A stretch of 64,000 bases of DNA, from the NCBI GenBank assembly GCA_963693315.1, contig OY856186.1, positions 132,697,841 to 132,761,840 of the forward strand, given 5' to 3'. This document shows positions 41,874-53,005 of this stretch, in pieces. The notes below the pieces were generated by a model, which saw nothing but the letters and a program-made list of their open reading frames with translations, ran no database searches and was not told the DNA's origin. Position 1 is the first letter of the stretch. Every line of letters begins with the position of its first letter. The position numbers and the translations under genes are program-made. The stretch is from Diogma glabrata. Taxonomy: Eukaryota > Arthropoda > Insecta > Diptera > Cylindrotomidae.

Positions 41874-44729
41874 ATGTCTGAATTATCAATCAATTTTACA
41901 AACATAAGAGGTTTGAACATCAATCTCAACTCGGTCCACCAATATCTTGAACGTTGCCGTCCTGATATTCTTTTTTTAACAGAAACGATTATCAGTGGGA
42001 GAGCCGTAACATTAGATAATGGTAAATATATTTGTCCTAATTATGATCTAGAATCTTCATTCTTTAACAAACATGGTGTTTGCGCTTATGTTCGAAATTC
42101 TATTCCATATGTGAGGATTAAAAAATTTGAATTAAACACTAAACACCATAATATGGTATCTTTAAAAATTTGTTGCCCTAATCAAACTTTGTTTGTTTTT
42201 GGATTGTATCGTTCTCCTAATTCACCTGAGAACATTAATTTATTTCATGATCTGTCTGAAAAGATAGATAGGTTAGCTCAGTATCATAATGCTAAGTTTA
42301 TTCTTCTACGGGACTTTAATGTTCATAATAAAGGATGGCTCATACACAGCTCCTCTACTGATGAGATAGGTAAACAGGCTGAGCTCTTTGCTCTTTATCA
42401 TAATTTCACTCAGATAATAGACCAGCCTACCAGAGTTCCTGACATTCCTGGACAAAGTAGCAACTTACTTGACTTATTTTTGACAAATGATCCATGCTTA
42501 GTACAATTTAAAGTATCAGAGCCTTTAGGTGGGTCAGATCATAATTTGATCTCCACTAAATTAAATATACAAATTCCTAAACAATTTAAAGCGAATCCCC
42601 GTCTTGTTTGGGATTACAAAGCGGCGGATTGGCAAGGACTTAAAATCTTCTTCAAACGCTTTCCTTGGAAACATAGTTGTCTTACTGGCCAAGATCCAAA
42701 CATTGCTGCTATTAATTTTTCTGAAATTATAGGTGAAGGCATGCGTAGATTTATTCCTAATAAATTGATCATTCCGAAGGTTGACCTATGGTTTTCGAGT
42801 AAATGCAAAAAAGCAATTAAAGCTAAAAAAAAGGCTTTTCGAAAGTTTTTCCAAAACAAAACTGATGAAAACCTTAGAGAGTATCGGAAAGAGAGGAATT
42901 TATGTAGGAAACTAATAGATGGAGAGAAAAATCTATTTAATTTGAAAAAAGCTTCTAAATTTGCTGAGCACCCAACTGGATCGCGTAACTTCTTTAAAGC
43001 CGCTAAGACTATCCAAGGCAATTTCTGTAAATCTTCTCTTCCTCCTCTTATTGATAGAGATATACCTATTATTGACCCAAAAGAAAAGGCTAATTTGCTA
43101 GGACATATTTTTTCTATAAATTCTACCTTAATCGAACCCAATTTCCAACCTAGACCTATTCCTAAAGCATCGCTCAAAATGAAGCGAATAATTTTTCGTA
43201 AAAACATTATTCGAAAAATGCTTTTACAAATTAATACCAACAAGGCATCTGGGCCTGATAATATTCCTCCAATTATACTTAAAACGTTTGCTAGGGAGCT
43301 AGCACCTATCCTCACTAAAATATTTTATTTGTCTTATAAGAAAGGGATTTTTCCTGTAATATGGAAAATTGCTAGTGTACAGCCAGTAGCAAAAAAGGGT
43401 AGCAAAACTGACCCATCCAATTACAGACCCATTTCAATCTTGTCAGTAGTGTCTAAAGTTTTTGAGAAATATATAAATTTTAATTTAATGAGCTTCTTAG
43501 AGTCTTCCAAATTACTTAATGAAAGACAATACGGCTTCCGAAAAGGAAGAGCAACAGGAGATTTGCTTTCGTTTGTTACTCATCTTTGGAACAGATCCCT
43601 TGAAAACTTTGGTGAGACTTTCGGTGTTGCTCTTGATATTTCCAAAGCATTTGACAAAGTTTGGCACAAAAATCTTATGTGCAAGTTGAGATGTTATGGT
43701 TTAGATGAGCCACTAATTTCCTGGATACAAAGCTTTATATCTGAGCGAAAATTTCGAGTCAATGTTGACGGTATTTCATCGGATGTATTTTCGACTAATC
43801 CTCAAGGTTTCGCTTTGTCCCCAACTCTTTTTCTTATCTATATTAATGACTTGTTGGTTTCAACAATTAATCCTATCCATAGTTTTGCTGATGATAGCAC
43901 TCTTCATGCATCTCATGTTGCACCTAGATCGTATTCGCCTTTAGCGCTTAATAACTGTAGATCAAATTTGATAGATTCATTAAACGTTGATCTTAAAACT
44001 ATCTTTGATTGGGGTGTTACTAACAGTGTTGAATTCAATACGTCCAAAACACAAGTTTGCCATTTTTCAAGATTATCAACACCTAACCCTTTTCCATTGA
44101 AGTTTGATTCCAACGTTTTGATAGAGAAAGAGTCCGTGAAACTTCTAGGAGTTGAGGTTGAAAATAATATGAAGTGGAATTCTCATATTTTTACCCTAGC
44201 AAAAAGCGCTGTTCAAAAATTGGGGTTTTTGGGACGATGTCGTAAGTTTTTCAGTAGCGAACAGCTTCTTTTAATATACAAATCTTTTATACGTCCCTGT
44301 ATGGAATATTGTTCTCACATATGGGGTGGAGCATACTTATGTAGTTTGAAGTGTCTTGATTCTGTACAGCGGAGAGCAGTTAAATTGATTGGTAACTCAA
44401 ATCTTACTAATGACCTTGATTCCTTGCAGCATAGAAGAAATGTTGCTGATTTGACGATTTTCTACAAATATTTCATGGATGAACGGGTTTCTGAAGAGAT
44501 CAAATCGATTTTACCTAAGTCTGCAAACCTATCGCGTCATACCAGAGCATCGGTAGCGGCCCATCCTTTTACGGTTCAAATAATTAGATGTAGAACTGTA
44601 GCCTTCCAGAGCGACTTTTTCAACAGAGTCTCCCATCTCTGGAATTCATTACCTTCGTGGGTTTTCCCTGATAACTTTAACCCGCAAAAGTTCAAAGTCG
44701 GCGTTCATAAATTTCTAAAAGAAACTTAA
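41874..44729 (+). CDS. LINE B (Jockey-like) endonuclease-reverse transcriptase, open ORF
   Basis: 951 codons without a stop. The endonuclease domain (about 1-230) shows NFTNIRGLNINLN, LFLTETII (Glu37), LYRSPNS, DFNVHNKGW and GGSDHNLIS. The RT domain (about 440-720) shows NTNKASGPDNIPPIILKT, NYRPISILSVVSKVFE, YGFRKGRAT, LDISKAFDKVWH and SFADDSTLHAS (DD at 673-674). The C-terminal part has EYCSHIWGG, SVQRRAVKLIG and LQHRRNVADL. It would nick target DNA and copy its RNA from the 3' end. Two family positions look altered: LRDFN instead of LGDFN (Arg146) and NPQGFALSP instead of VPQGSVLSP (642-650). No gag-like ORF1 is present, but the gap lies upstream. The start was chosen as the first ATG of the frame. 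Confidence 0.9.
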   Translation: MSELSINFTNIRGLNINLNSVHQYLERCRPDILFLTETIISGRAVTLDNGKYICPNYDLESSFFNKHGVCAYVRNSIPYVRIKKFELNTKHHNMVSLKICCPNQTLFVFGLYRSPNSPENINLFHDLSEKIDRLAQYHNAKFILLRDFNVHNKGWLIHSSSTDEIGKQAELFALYHNFTQIIDQPTRVPDIPGQSSNLLDLFLTNDPCLVQFKVSEPLGGSDHNLISTKLNIQIPKQFKANPRLVWDYKAADWQGLKIFFKRFPWKHSCLTGQDPNIAAINFSEIIGEGMRRFIPNKLIIPKVDLWFSSKCKKAIKAKKKAFRKFFQNKTDENLREYRKERNLCRKLIDGEKNLFNLKKASKFAEHPTGSRNFFKAAKTIQGNFCKSSLPPLIDRDIPIIDPKEKANLLGHIFSINSTLIEPNFQPRPIPKASLKMKRIIFRKNIIRKMLLQINTNKASGPDNIPPIILKTFARELAPILTKIFYLSYKKGIFPVIWKIASVQPVAKKGSKTDPSNYRPISILSVVSKVFEKYINFNLMSFLESSKLLNERQYGFRKGRATGDLLSFVTHLWNRSLENFGETFGVALDISKAFDKVWHKNLMCKLRCYGLDEPLISWIQSFISERKFRVNVDGISSDVFSTNPQGFALSPTLFLIYINDLLVSTINPIHSFADDSTLHASHVAPRSYSPLALNNCRSNLIDSLNVDLKTIFDWGVTNSVEFNTSKTQVCHFSRLSTPNPFPLKFDSNVLIEKESVKLLGVEVENNMKWNSHIFTLAKSAVQKLGFLGRCRKFFSSEQLLLIYKSFIRPCMEYCSHIWGGAYLCSLKCLDSVQRRAVKLIGNSNLTNDLDSLQHRRNVADLTIFYKYFMDERVSEEIKSILPKSANLSRHTRASVAAHPFTVQIIRCRTVAFQSDFFNRVSHLWNSLPSWVFPDNFNPQKFKVGVHKFLKET

Positions 44730-44853
44730 TTCTCAATTGATTATAATCCCTAGTTGGCATGGTATCTTCGGATATTCAGAGACGTTAATGTATAATTAAT
44801 TATATTAACACTAAACATGCCTAACTTCCAATAAAAAAAAAAAAAAAAAAAAA
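44730..44853 (+). other. LINE B 3' UTR and poly(A) tail
   Basis: CCCTAGTTGGCATGGTATCT recurs in the truncated copies at 3600 and 8724. AATAAA then leads into a run of 21 A (44833-44853), marking the 3' end of the insertion. Confidence 0.9.
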
Positions 44854-44872
44854 TTAACTTATGCCACCATAA

Positions 44873-45241
44873 AAAGACTTTAAGGTTGATGCAGAATGGC
44901 TTTTTCATGTTACCAGCCATGGCAAGGGACCTTACGATGGGATTGGTGGTACACTGAAGCGTGCTGCACACCGTTATAGTATGGGGAGCAGAGATATTAT
45001 TGATACACCAGAAAAACTTTTCGAATGGGCTTTAAAATGGGAATCTACCATGAACTTTGGATACGCCGATAAAAATGAATATCAATTAACAAAAGAAAAA
45101 TTACAAAATCGATATAAAAATGCGATTACTATAAGTGGAACTCAAAAATTTCATTCTTTTGTACCATTAAATACTAAGACAATAATTGCAAAAATGTTTT
45201 CCAACTCAAAAGAAACTTTTGAATGTAAAATAAGTAAATAA
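44873..45241 (+). pseudogene. SHGKG protein fragment of a DNA element
   Basis: The frame begins right after the LINE poly(A) and a stop, and reads DAEWLFHVTSHGKGPYDGIG, GTLKRAAHRYSMGSRDIIDT, PEKLFEWALKWE. The SHGKGxxDGIGGTxKR block is, from memory, a recurrent signature in multicopy uncharacterised arthropod and cnidarian proteins that look transposon-encoded; no precise family is claimed. The N-terminal part must lie left of LINE B but was not recognised. The 3' end is partly repeated: 45170-45350 resembles 45535-45680 (AATAATTGCA(A/G)AA(A/G)TGTTTTCC). Confidence 0.55.
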
Positions 45242-46024
45242 TTTTTAATAACTATATTTATTTCCTTTAACCTACATATATAATTTGTATGATATTTTAA
45301 AAAGTTTTTCAATAATAAAATATTTGTAATTTAATGTTAAAATACAATCTTTTACTTTATGATTCCATAATAACATAATACGAACATAATATTTCTTCAG
45401 TCAAAAGTTCCTAAATAGATTTAGTTATTTATACGGCTTTTTTGTTTGCAGTCGAGACTGTCAAATTATTTTTTATAAGAGTGACAAGTGATTACTAAAA
45501 GTGATAAATAAACATTTCATTTTTTTATGCCATCTAATACAAAGAAAATAATTGCAGAAGTGTTTTCCTATTCAAAAGAAACTTCTGTATTTATTTTATT
45601 TATTGTACTACATATATAATTTTTATAATATTTTAAAAAGTTCATTTAATAATAAAATATTTGATATTTAACATAAAAAAAATCTCTTAGTTTATAACAC
45701 CATTTTTATAATTTTCCTTCAGAACAAAAAAAACTGATTCCCGACAGTCATATGCACAACGAATTTTATCTTTTAAACAAAAAATAACACGTGTCCTAAA
45801 CTTTCACAAGTGGTTCGATATAAAATAAGCTTCAATTTAGTTTAAAAAAAAAAGAGGTTGTGCCATCTTTTGTTCAATTACACCGTTTTTTTCTTATGTT
45901 GCATCGTTAAAAATTATTTCAAAAAATTAACAGTGTACATTTTTAAAAACTTTGTTCTAATACCTATTCAACGACATATCATTTATGAAAATCGATTGAG
46001 TAGTTTTTCTACAATCGCTCGTCA

Positions 46025-47184
46025 AATGCCTCAAAAATTCAACCGCGCATAACGCCGATTGAGAGTACACAAAAAATAAAAGCAGAAATAACTTTTTTCC
46101 TTTCGTCAATACCAACAAAATATCAAAATTTCAGATTTTTTAAAAATTTAAAAATCAACAAAAAAATGTACGTTTTCAAAATAATAGCCCTCCTGTAATT
46201 AAAAAACAAAGAAAAATATTACGTCTATCGACCCCTAAATCAATTCATAAACTAAATTCTCTAAACTTCAAAGGAAATGTATAAACTAACTAAGAGAAAA
46301 TAAATATAAAAAAAGAAAAAAAAGTTTTAAGTTTTAAACCATTACCAAAACTACGTGAAAAAGCCTCAAAAATTCAACCGCGCATAACGCCGATTCAGAG
46401 TACACAAAAAATAAAAGCAGAAACAACTTTTTTCCTTTCGTCAATACCAACAAAATATCAAAATTTCAGATTTTTTAAAAATCAAAAATTTAAAAATCAA
46501 CAAAAAAATGTACGTTTTCAAAATAATAGCCCTCCTATAAGAAAACAAAGAAAAATATTACGCAAATATCTTTATATCAATAAACAAAATAATCGAAATA
46601 ATATCGAAAACCGTCCTTGTTCAAAGACAAAAGACGACTGAAATGAATGATTTAAAAAAGAAAATAAATTTTTAAGTTTCGTTTTTGTTGTTCGTTGTTC
46701 GATAGCTAATATATAAAAAAGAAAATATTCATAAAATATCATCATAAATATCATTCATAAAATATCATTCATAAAATCAACATTATTACGCATATTACGC
46801 ATATAATCTCTTTTATTCCGACGACTCGAAAACCATCCTTTGTTCAAAGACAAAAGACGACTGAAATGAATGAGAAAAAAAAGTTTCGTTTTTGTTGTTC
46901 GTTGTTCGCTAATATATAAAAAAGAAAATATAAAAAAAAAAAATAAATTTTTAATTTCGTTTTTATATGTATGTAAACTTAGAATGCATATGTATATAAA
47001 AAGTTTTCCGTATATAATAAGTTTTTTATTTATGATCCGATTTGTGTGAATCCGAATCCGATTATAGGTTACACTAATATCAGTTAGCTGTGAAAATTTG
47101 AAATGAATCCATCGGCGAATAAAAAAGCCTTAGGCTCCACAAAGTTTTGATCTAGCGTATTAATATATAAGAAGATTCGCAAGT
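46025..47184. repeat. Dispersed repeat R3, inverted copy
   Basis: Reverse complement of 15755-16747, again with the duplicated inner unit (ATTCAACCGCGCATAACGCC at about 46036 and 46374). It ends CTAGCGTATTAATATATAAG at 47153-47172. Confidence 0.8.
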
Positions 47185-48206
47185 ATAAGGAATAATCGGT
47201 GGTACTTGAGCCTGGGTACTAATAGTAAAAGAATTTGAACTTAGTGGAATAGTAAATACAGATTTTACGATTCCAAATATTATTGATTCAAATTGTGGAA
47301 AAGCGGTGAAGTTTATCGTGCATAACTTGGAGACCCTGGAATTTATTTTAATTAAAATCGGAAGTTGCTGTAAATGGTTGATAAATAAAGTTTGAGATTT
47401 TGTTAACTAAAGATCTGTCTTTTTACTGTCGTATTTGCTCAATAATCGAAAAGAACCAACGAAGAGTCCTTACAGTATTGATGTTTCGTGTTAGTTTTGT
47501 AATAAATTTTTAAACAGAGATAAAAAATGCTTGTACTTTGATAAAGAGTTATGTTTGATATATATCGCTGCCCAAAACTAAAAACCATGTCCTCATAAAA
47601 GTTTTTTGCCGAAAACTATATCAAAATCCTTAACCCAGACCGAAGTCTTGATATCTCAGAGCTGTGAGATTTCAGCCCCTCCATATTTTTGCTTGATTAG
47701 AATTAGGAATTTTTGTCACCATGCTGTTCAGTGTCGTTATTGATTATTTTCATTCTTAGGTTGAAGCAAAGAAAATATTTAGCAAATAATTACAAATTTA
47801 AATTAATTTAAAAGCATCATACTTGCACGGTTCAATCATACAATTTAATATAGATTTAAAGTTATATAGGAACAATTCACTATTAAAATATTTATAGTAT
47901 TAAACATGTATTTACAGCCATATATAAAAATAAGAATGTATTTAAAAAGAGAAACTCCCACAAAATAATATACAACAATCGGTACGGAAAATTTTGAAAA
48001 TTTAAACATCCGGTACGGGCGTACCGTTCCGTACCGGCTGAATATCACCACTCCGTCTGTAATTTTAATAAGTTTGAGTTAATATTAAATCTTTAAAATA
48101 TTAAAAATGAAAGAAAAACGGGTACTTTTTGAAATCGCCATGTTTGAAGAATTAAAATTAAAAGTATCATCTCACAAAAATATAAAATAAACATTTTGAT
48201 ATATAT
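47185..48206. other. Non-coding stretch before LINE A2
   Basis: No gene. Holds repeat R4 (47488-47690) and a palindromic CGGTACGG cluster at 47980-48037. The 5' UTR of LINE A2 should be within the last part but does not resemble 13605-14130. Confidence 0.6.
47488..47690. repeat. Dispersed repeat R4
   Basis: Best full copy: GTGTTAGTTTTGTAATAAAT to CAGCCCCTCCATATTTT. Shared with 4590-4800 and in part 34205-34330. Confidence 0.8.
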
Positions 48207-51200
48207 ATGGCAGTACAACCGAAAAAAAATAAGTCTGCAAGTGGTAAAGCAAATTTGCGCAATCCACCCGCCCATAAAGCGGCATGTCCACGGAATTTGC
48301 AGGGACAAAACATATATGAATCAATAAAAAATTTTAAAATACATGTTCAAAACATCTGCGGATTGAACGCTAACCATGACCACGTGCAACATCATCTTGA
48401 GCACGACAAACCGAACATTCTATTCCTTACAGAAACACAAGTTTCTGAAAATTTTCTCTTTATAGAATCGCTTAATTCCAAATATAGGCTCGAATCAGCT
48501 TTCAAACTCCATCAGGGCGTATGCGCATTTATTCATGAGAGTGTTGCGTACACGCGCTTTCCAAATTTTGAACTACACGGTGACGGCTTCAATACAATGG
48601 TTTTAAAGATTTGTCTTCCAGAAATGACTTTTTTTACAATAGCTTTATACCGGTCCCCCAACAAACGTAACCCAAACTTTTTTAATATACTGACAAAAAT
48701 TATGGACGAGATTAGAGCAAAGTCCCCTAATTGTGAAGTTATCGTTACCGGTGACTTCAACGTCCACAACAAATCATGGTTGAAATTCTCCAAATCGACC
48801 GACGATGTTGACAATAGTGGAAAACTGGCAGAAATTTTTGCCGCGTCTCAGGGCCTATTCCAAATTGTAAAAAGCCCGACTTTCACTCCCCGTAATGGCG
48901 GTGATAATAGTTTTCTACTAGATCTCTATCTTACCACAATGCCAGATATTACGAGTGTCGATGTTGCGAAAGGTAGTATTGGAAATTCTGATCATTATTT
49001 AATCTCATCAGTTATCAAAACTGATTTACTTAAAACTACAGCTCCCAAACCCCGTAAAATATTTCACTACTCAAAAATGGATAAGAGTGGTCTTCAAAAT
49101 TTTTTCCATGGTTTCCCTTTCGACCGTCATTGTTTTTACACTGACAATGTAAATGTTTCTGCTCAAAACTTTACAGAAACCATCCAATTTGCTATAAATA
49201 AATTTGTCCCTTTCTCCATAGTAAAACCCAAACAAAAATACTTGTATTCGAAAGCTGCCAAAACGGCACTTAGAAACAAACGTAGATCATTTAATATTTG
49301 GATTCATAACAAAACTCCCACTAATCGATCCCAATATCTAAAGGCCAACAAAATATCTAATCAGATTATCTCAAACGAAAAGTCCGAAATTGACAGAGCG
49401 AAAGCCTCAAAACTTACGTCTATGTCTGTTTCTGACAAGAGTTTCTACAGTGCCATTAATTCTTTAAATTCTGGTACAAAATTTTCTATTCCCCCTATTA
49501 TTGATGGTGATTTAATCGTCAATGATCCCGCAAGAAAAGCTAGCTTGTTCGCTGAACGCTTTGCTCTGAACTCCACTGTTTTGGAAACTCCTAAAGAAAT
49601 ACCCCAAATCCAGTCTTCAGGAGTTAATATGAATGAACTTCACTTCAAACCCAAAATAGTCGCTAAACTTTTAAAGGGGTTAAACATCAACAAAGCATCA
49701 GGAATGGACAATATTCCACCCATTATTTTAAAAACCTTTTCCAAAGAACTTGCACCAACTTTAACTAAAATATTCTACCAATCCTACAAATCTGGTATAT
49801 TTCCCTCGTGCTGGAAGTTGGCAAATGTCCAGCCCGTCCCCAAAAAGGGACCATGATCCGATATCTCAAATTATAGGCCAATAGCTTTACTATCGGTCCT
49901 ATCCAAAGTCTATGAGCATTATATTAATACACATATTTCAAAATTTCTGGAAGAAAATCATTTAATATCCGACAGCCAATACGGTTTTCGAAACAAAAGA
50001 TCAACTACCGATCTATTAAACTATGTAGCGCATTGTTGGAACAGCATACTTGATAAAGGTGGTGAAACATACGTTATCGCTTTAGACATCTCCAAGGCAT
50101 TCGATCGAGTCTGGCATGCCAACTTAATCAACAAGCTCGTTGCGTACGGTTTTCATCCCAATGTTGTGAAGCTGATTCAAAATTTTCTATCCGACCGATA
50201 CATTTCGGTAACCTTAGACGGATATTCTTCTGAGTCTAAACTAATTAACGCTGGTGTACCCCAAGGCTCAGTATTGTCCCCAACCCTATTTTTGATTTAT
50301 ATCAACGAATTGTTGAAAATCACCAGCAACCCAATAAATAGTTTTGCAGATGATAGTACTCTGCACAAGTCGTTCGAGCCCCTTCCTTCAAAAGGTAAAA
50401 TGCACGAACGAATTAATCCTGCCCGGAGAGACGCTGCCATAAACGTGAACAAAGACCTGAATAAAGTCGCCGACTGGGGTGACCAAAACCTTGTCAATTT
50501 CAACTCCACCAAAACACAGCTGTTGATTGTTTCCAGATTAAAGACCGAGTTCCCCAAAGATATTTTATTTAGTATGTGTGATGAACCAATAGGTGAATGT
50601 AAAAACATTCGTTTATTGGGTGTCACAGTTTCAAATGACCTACTCTGGAACGATCATGTAATGGCGATGGCAAAAAGCGCGTCTAAAAAACTCGGCCTCC
50701 TAAATAGATGCAAAAAATTTTTCACTCCATACCAATTGCTCCATGTTTATAAGTCCTATATTCGTCCCTGTATGGAGTACTGCTGTCAAGTTTGGGGTGC
50801 TGCCTCTGTTTCCATCTTGGCCCTCTTGGACTCTGTTCAAAAGCGAGCTATACGAATTGTAGGTGATCGAACTTTGACATCACAACTTGATTCCCTACAA
50901 CATCGTCGCACTGTTGCTGACCTCGTTGTTTTTTACAAATATCGTCATCAGCAGTGCTCAGATGAAATCAGCGGCATCATGCCTCAAACTTATTCTTACC
51001 CCCGTTCCACTCGGCAATCGGCTGCCGCAACCAGTGAAACGGTAAAGATCCCGCGCTGTCATACTGGCAGATCGCAGAGAGACTTCTTTGTCCGAACTGC
51101 GTACAAATGGAATAGTTTGCCGGAACACTTAGTCTCAGGTGGCTTCAACCCACAGATGTTTAAAAAAAGCGTTAATCTACACCTCAGAACGCCAGTTGTT

Positions 51201-51230
51201 GTGGGACCCAGGTCTAGACCTAGGTCTTAA
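48207..51230 (+). pseudogene. LINE A2 (Jockey-like) endonuclease-RT with one TGA
   Basis: A frame of 1008 codons broken only by TGA at 49854-49856 (codon 550), just after VQPVPKKGP and before SDISNYRPIALLSVLSKVYE. The basic N-terminus MAVQPKKNKSASGKANLRNP precedes the endonuclease: NICGLNANH, LFLTETQVSEN, IALYRSPNK, VTGDFNVHNKSW and GNSDHYLIS, with all catalytic motifs kept. The RT has YGFRNKRSTTDLL, LDISKAFDRVWH, AGVPQGSVLSPTLFLIYINE and SFADDSTLHKS. The C-terminal part has MEYCCQVWGA, VQKRAIRIVGDR and QRDFFVRTAYKWNSLPEHL. Same family as LINE A1, but much better preserved. Upstream gag-like ORF1 not seen. Confidence 0.92.
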
Positions 51231-51312
51231 AAGGTATTTATGTGTTGTTGTGACACATATTCTAAACCCTATTACACAACACATTTTATTAAAAAAAAAA
51301 AAAAAAAAAAAA
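51231..51312 (+). other. LINE A2 3' UTR and poly(A)
   Basis: GTGTTGTTGTGACACATATT, shared with the 3' tails at 1830, 6950 and 21545, then 22 A (51291-51312). It defines the 3' end of family A. Confidence 0.9.
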
Positions 51313-53005
51313 TATAAATTTTTTTTGTCAGTGTAATTTTTTTATAAAGCCTCACTCACTCAAACAAAAAAAAATACTCAAATCGAGTAACCTGTTCAAG
51401 CACAACTTCAATCTTTGATTGTCACTAAATTACTTAAGAAATTACGAGCCACACTGTTTCAAAACGAGTAAAAAGAAGCACGTATTAATTTTTTTATTTT
51501 ACTAACAATTATGAAAGTTTAAAAACACGGCAACGGGTTCATATTTCTTATTTGATCGACGTCTTGATGGGATGGGAAAGTTTACCTTTACTTTTAAAGT
51601 TAAAAGTCGCCAAGCCATAATTATTCTAAACATAAAGAATATATAAAATTTAAAAACTAAACTTTGTAAAAGTAACATATTTGTACGTATGTCTATATCG
51701 TTTTATACGAATGAAAGTAAATATAACTTCAAACTGCTAACTTGTCCGAAAAGATATTATTCCAAACCTATGAGGTTGAGACTTGAGTTACGTTTAAAAA
51801 ACTCATTTGATTTTACCGCCATTAATTTTAAAATATCCATTCTAATAAATTGTTATTCAAAAATTTAAACCAAATAAAAGTTTTTTTCTATGCGAAAAGT
51901 AAACTCACTAGTGAAATAGAATAACAAATTAAAGTTGCTATGGTTTTTCATATAATTTTGCAAAGTATTTTAAACAACGTAGCCATGAAAAAATAGAAAA
52001 TGAATTTTGAATGTTTTGTTGTCGATTTCTAACTTTATAATTTATAGTAAATATCGATTATATATTACTATCATAGAAAAAATTGCATTTCCTACGCGAG
52101 ATAAAAACGTTTTTCGTTCGTAAACATGTCTCACTCGACGCTAGCGCGTCTCGTGAACAAATGTTTAGTCACGAAAAAAACAATGTTTTCATCTCTTGTA
52201 GGAAAATATACTATATTTATATAATCGACAAAAAAACAAATGAAAGAGACAAAAAGACTGTTTTAAAATTAATATTTTTTATTTTTTCATTTTCATTTCT
52301 ATTTTCCAATATTTTTCTCATTTTTATATGTTTGTTAACTTTTAACTGAGACCAATTGTGAAAGTTAGGTTAATTAAGAATTTAACCTGCATGTTAAACT
52401 AATCGACACTTGTGAAACCCAATTGCCACCGTAAAGTGACAGATATGTTAAATTTAACTAAACTGAGAGAAAAAAGCGAAAATTGCATGCAAAATATTTT
52501 TATCATTCAATTTCATCACAGTAAATTTAAGTGCCTTTTAACTAACTGTAACTTTAACTGAGGATGGTGTAACTGGCCCTAAGTTTTCTATTTGTTCTTT
52601 GTTTACACTTTTTATTTCATAGAAAACCGAGACGTTTAAAGTAACAGTGAATTAAACAAAAATTTTTTTTGACAAAATAAAAAGAAGATACTTAAAACCC
52701 AGGCCTTTTTATTAAATGATTGTTTTGTCTTCAGTCTTCACCATATGATTGTAATTAGGAAAACCTAACAACATTATATATTTTTTATTCGCCTACAAAT
52801 TAAAGTGTTACTTTATTACTGTGATTTGCGGCTTTAAAATATCACTTTTCAACTATTTATTTGGTTGTCATAGCTACGTCCAAAAAAGTAAAAAGCATTT
52901 GTAATTGTTTAAATTCTATGAAAAATAAAATTTTTTATCAAAGCAACCCTCAAATTCAAAATTTCATTATCCAATTAAAATAGTTGAGTACGAGTATATA
53001 AGTTC
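51313..53005. other. AT-rich stretch without genes
   Basis: No domain recognised in either strand. Contains only the imperfect palindrome at 52089-52208; the frame 52083-52349 runs through it and is not supported as a gene. Confidence 0.6.
52089..52208. repeat. Imperfect 120-bp palindrome
   Basis: TTCCTACGCGAGATAAAAAC at the left is mirrored by GTTTTCATCTCTTGTAGGAA at the right, with a perfect inner core GACGCTAGCGCGTC. A related half (TTTTTTTCGTGAGCGAAAA, ATTTTCATCCCACATAGGAA) occurs at 59507-59570. Probably a small foldback element. Confidence 0.65.

Larger units (their letters stand above)
40556..46025. mobile_element. DNA element with about 410-bp terminal inverted repeats
   Basis: 40556-40965 is an imperfect inverted copy of 45605-46025. 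It starts near TTTGACGAGCGATTGTAGAA and includes TTCATAAATGATATGTCGTT, ACGGTGTAACATAAGAAAAA and GGCTGTCGGGAATCAGTTTT. Between the arms lie an SHGKG protein fragment (44873-45241), LINE B (inserted) and the assembly gap. The outermost boundary and target duplication are not clear because repeats R2 and R3 adjoin directly. Confidence 0.7.

Noticed and set aside
42614..43315. A 233-codon minus-strand frame
   Set aside because: Antisense shadow of the LINE B reverse-transcriptase ORF.
52083..52349. 88-codon plus-strand frame
   Set aside because: Runs through an imperfect palindrome and then a Phe-rich AT tract.
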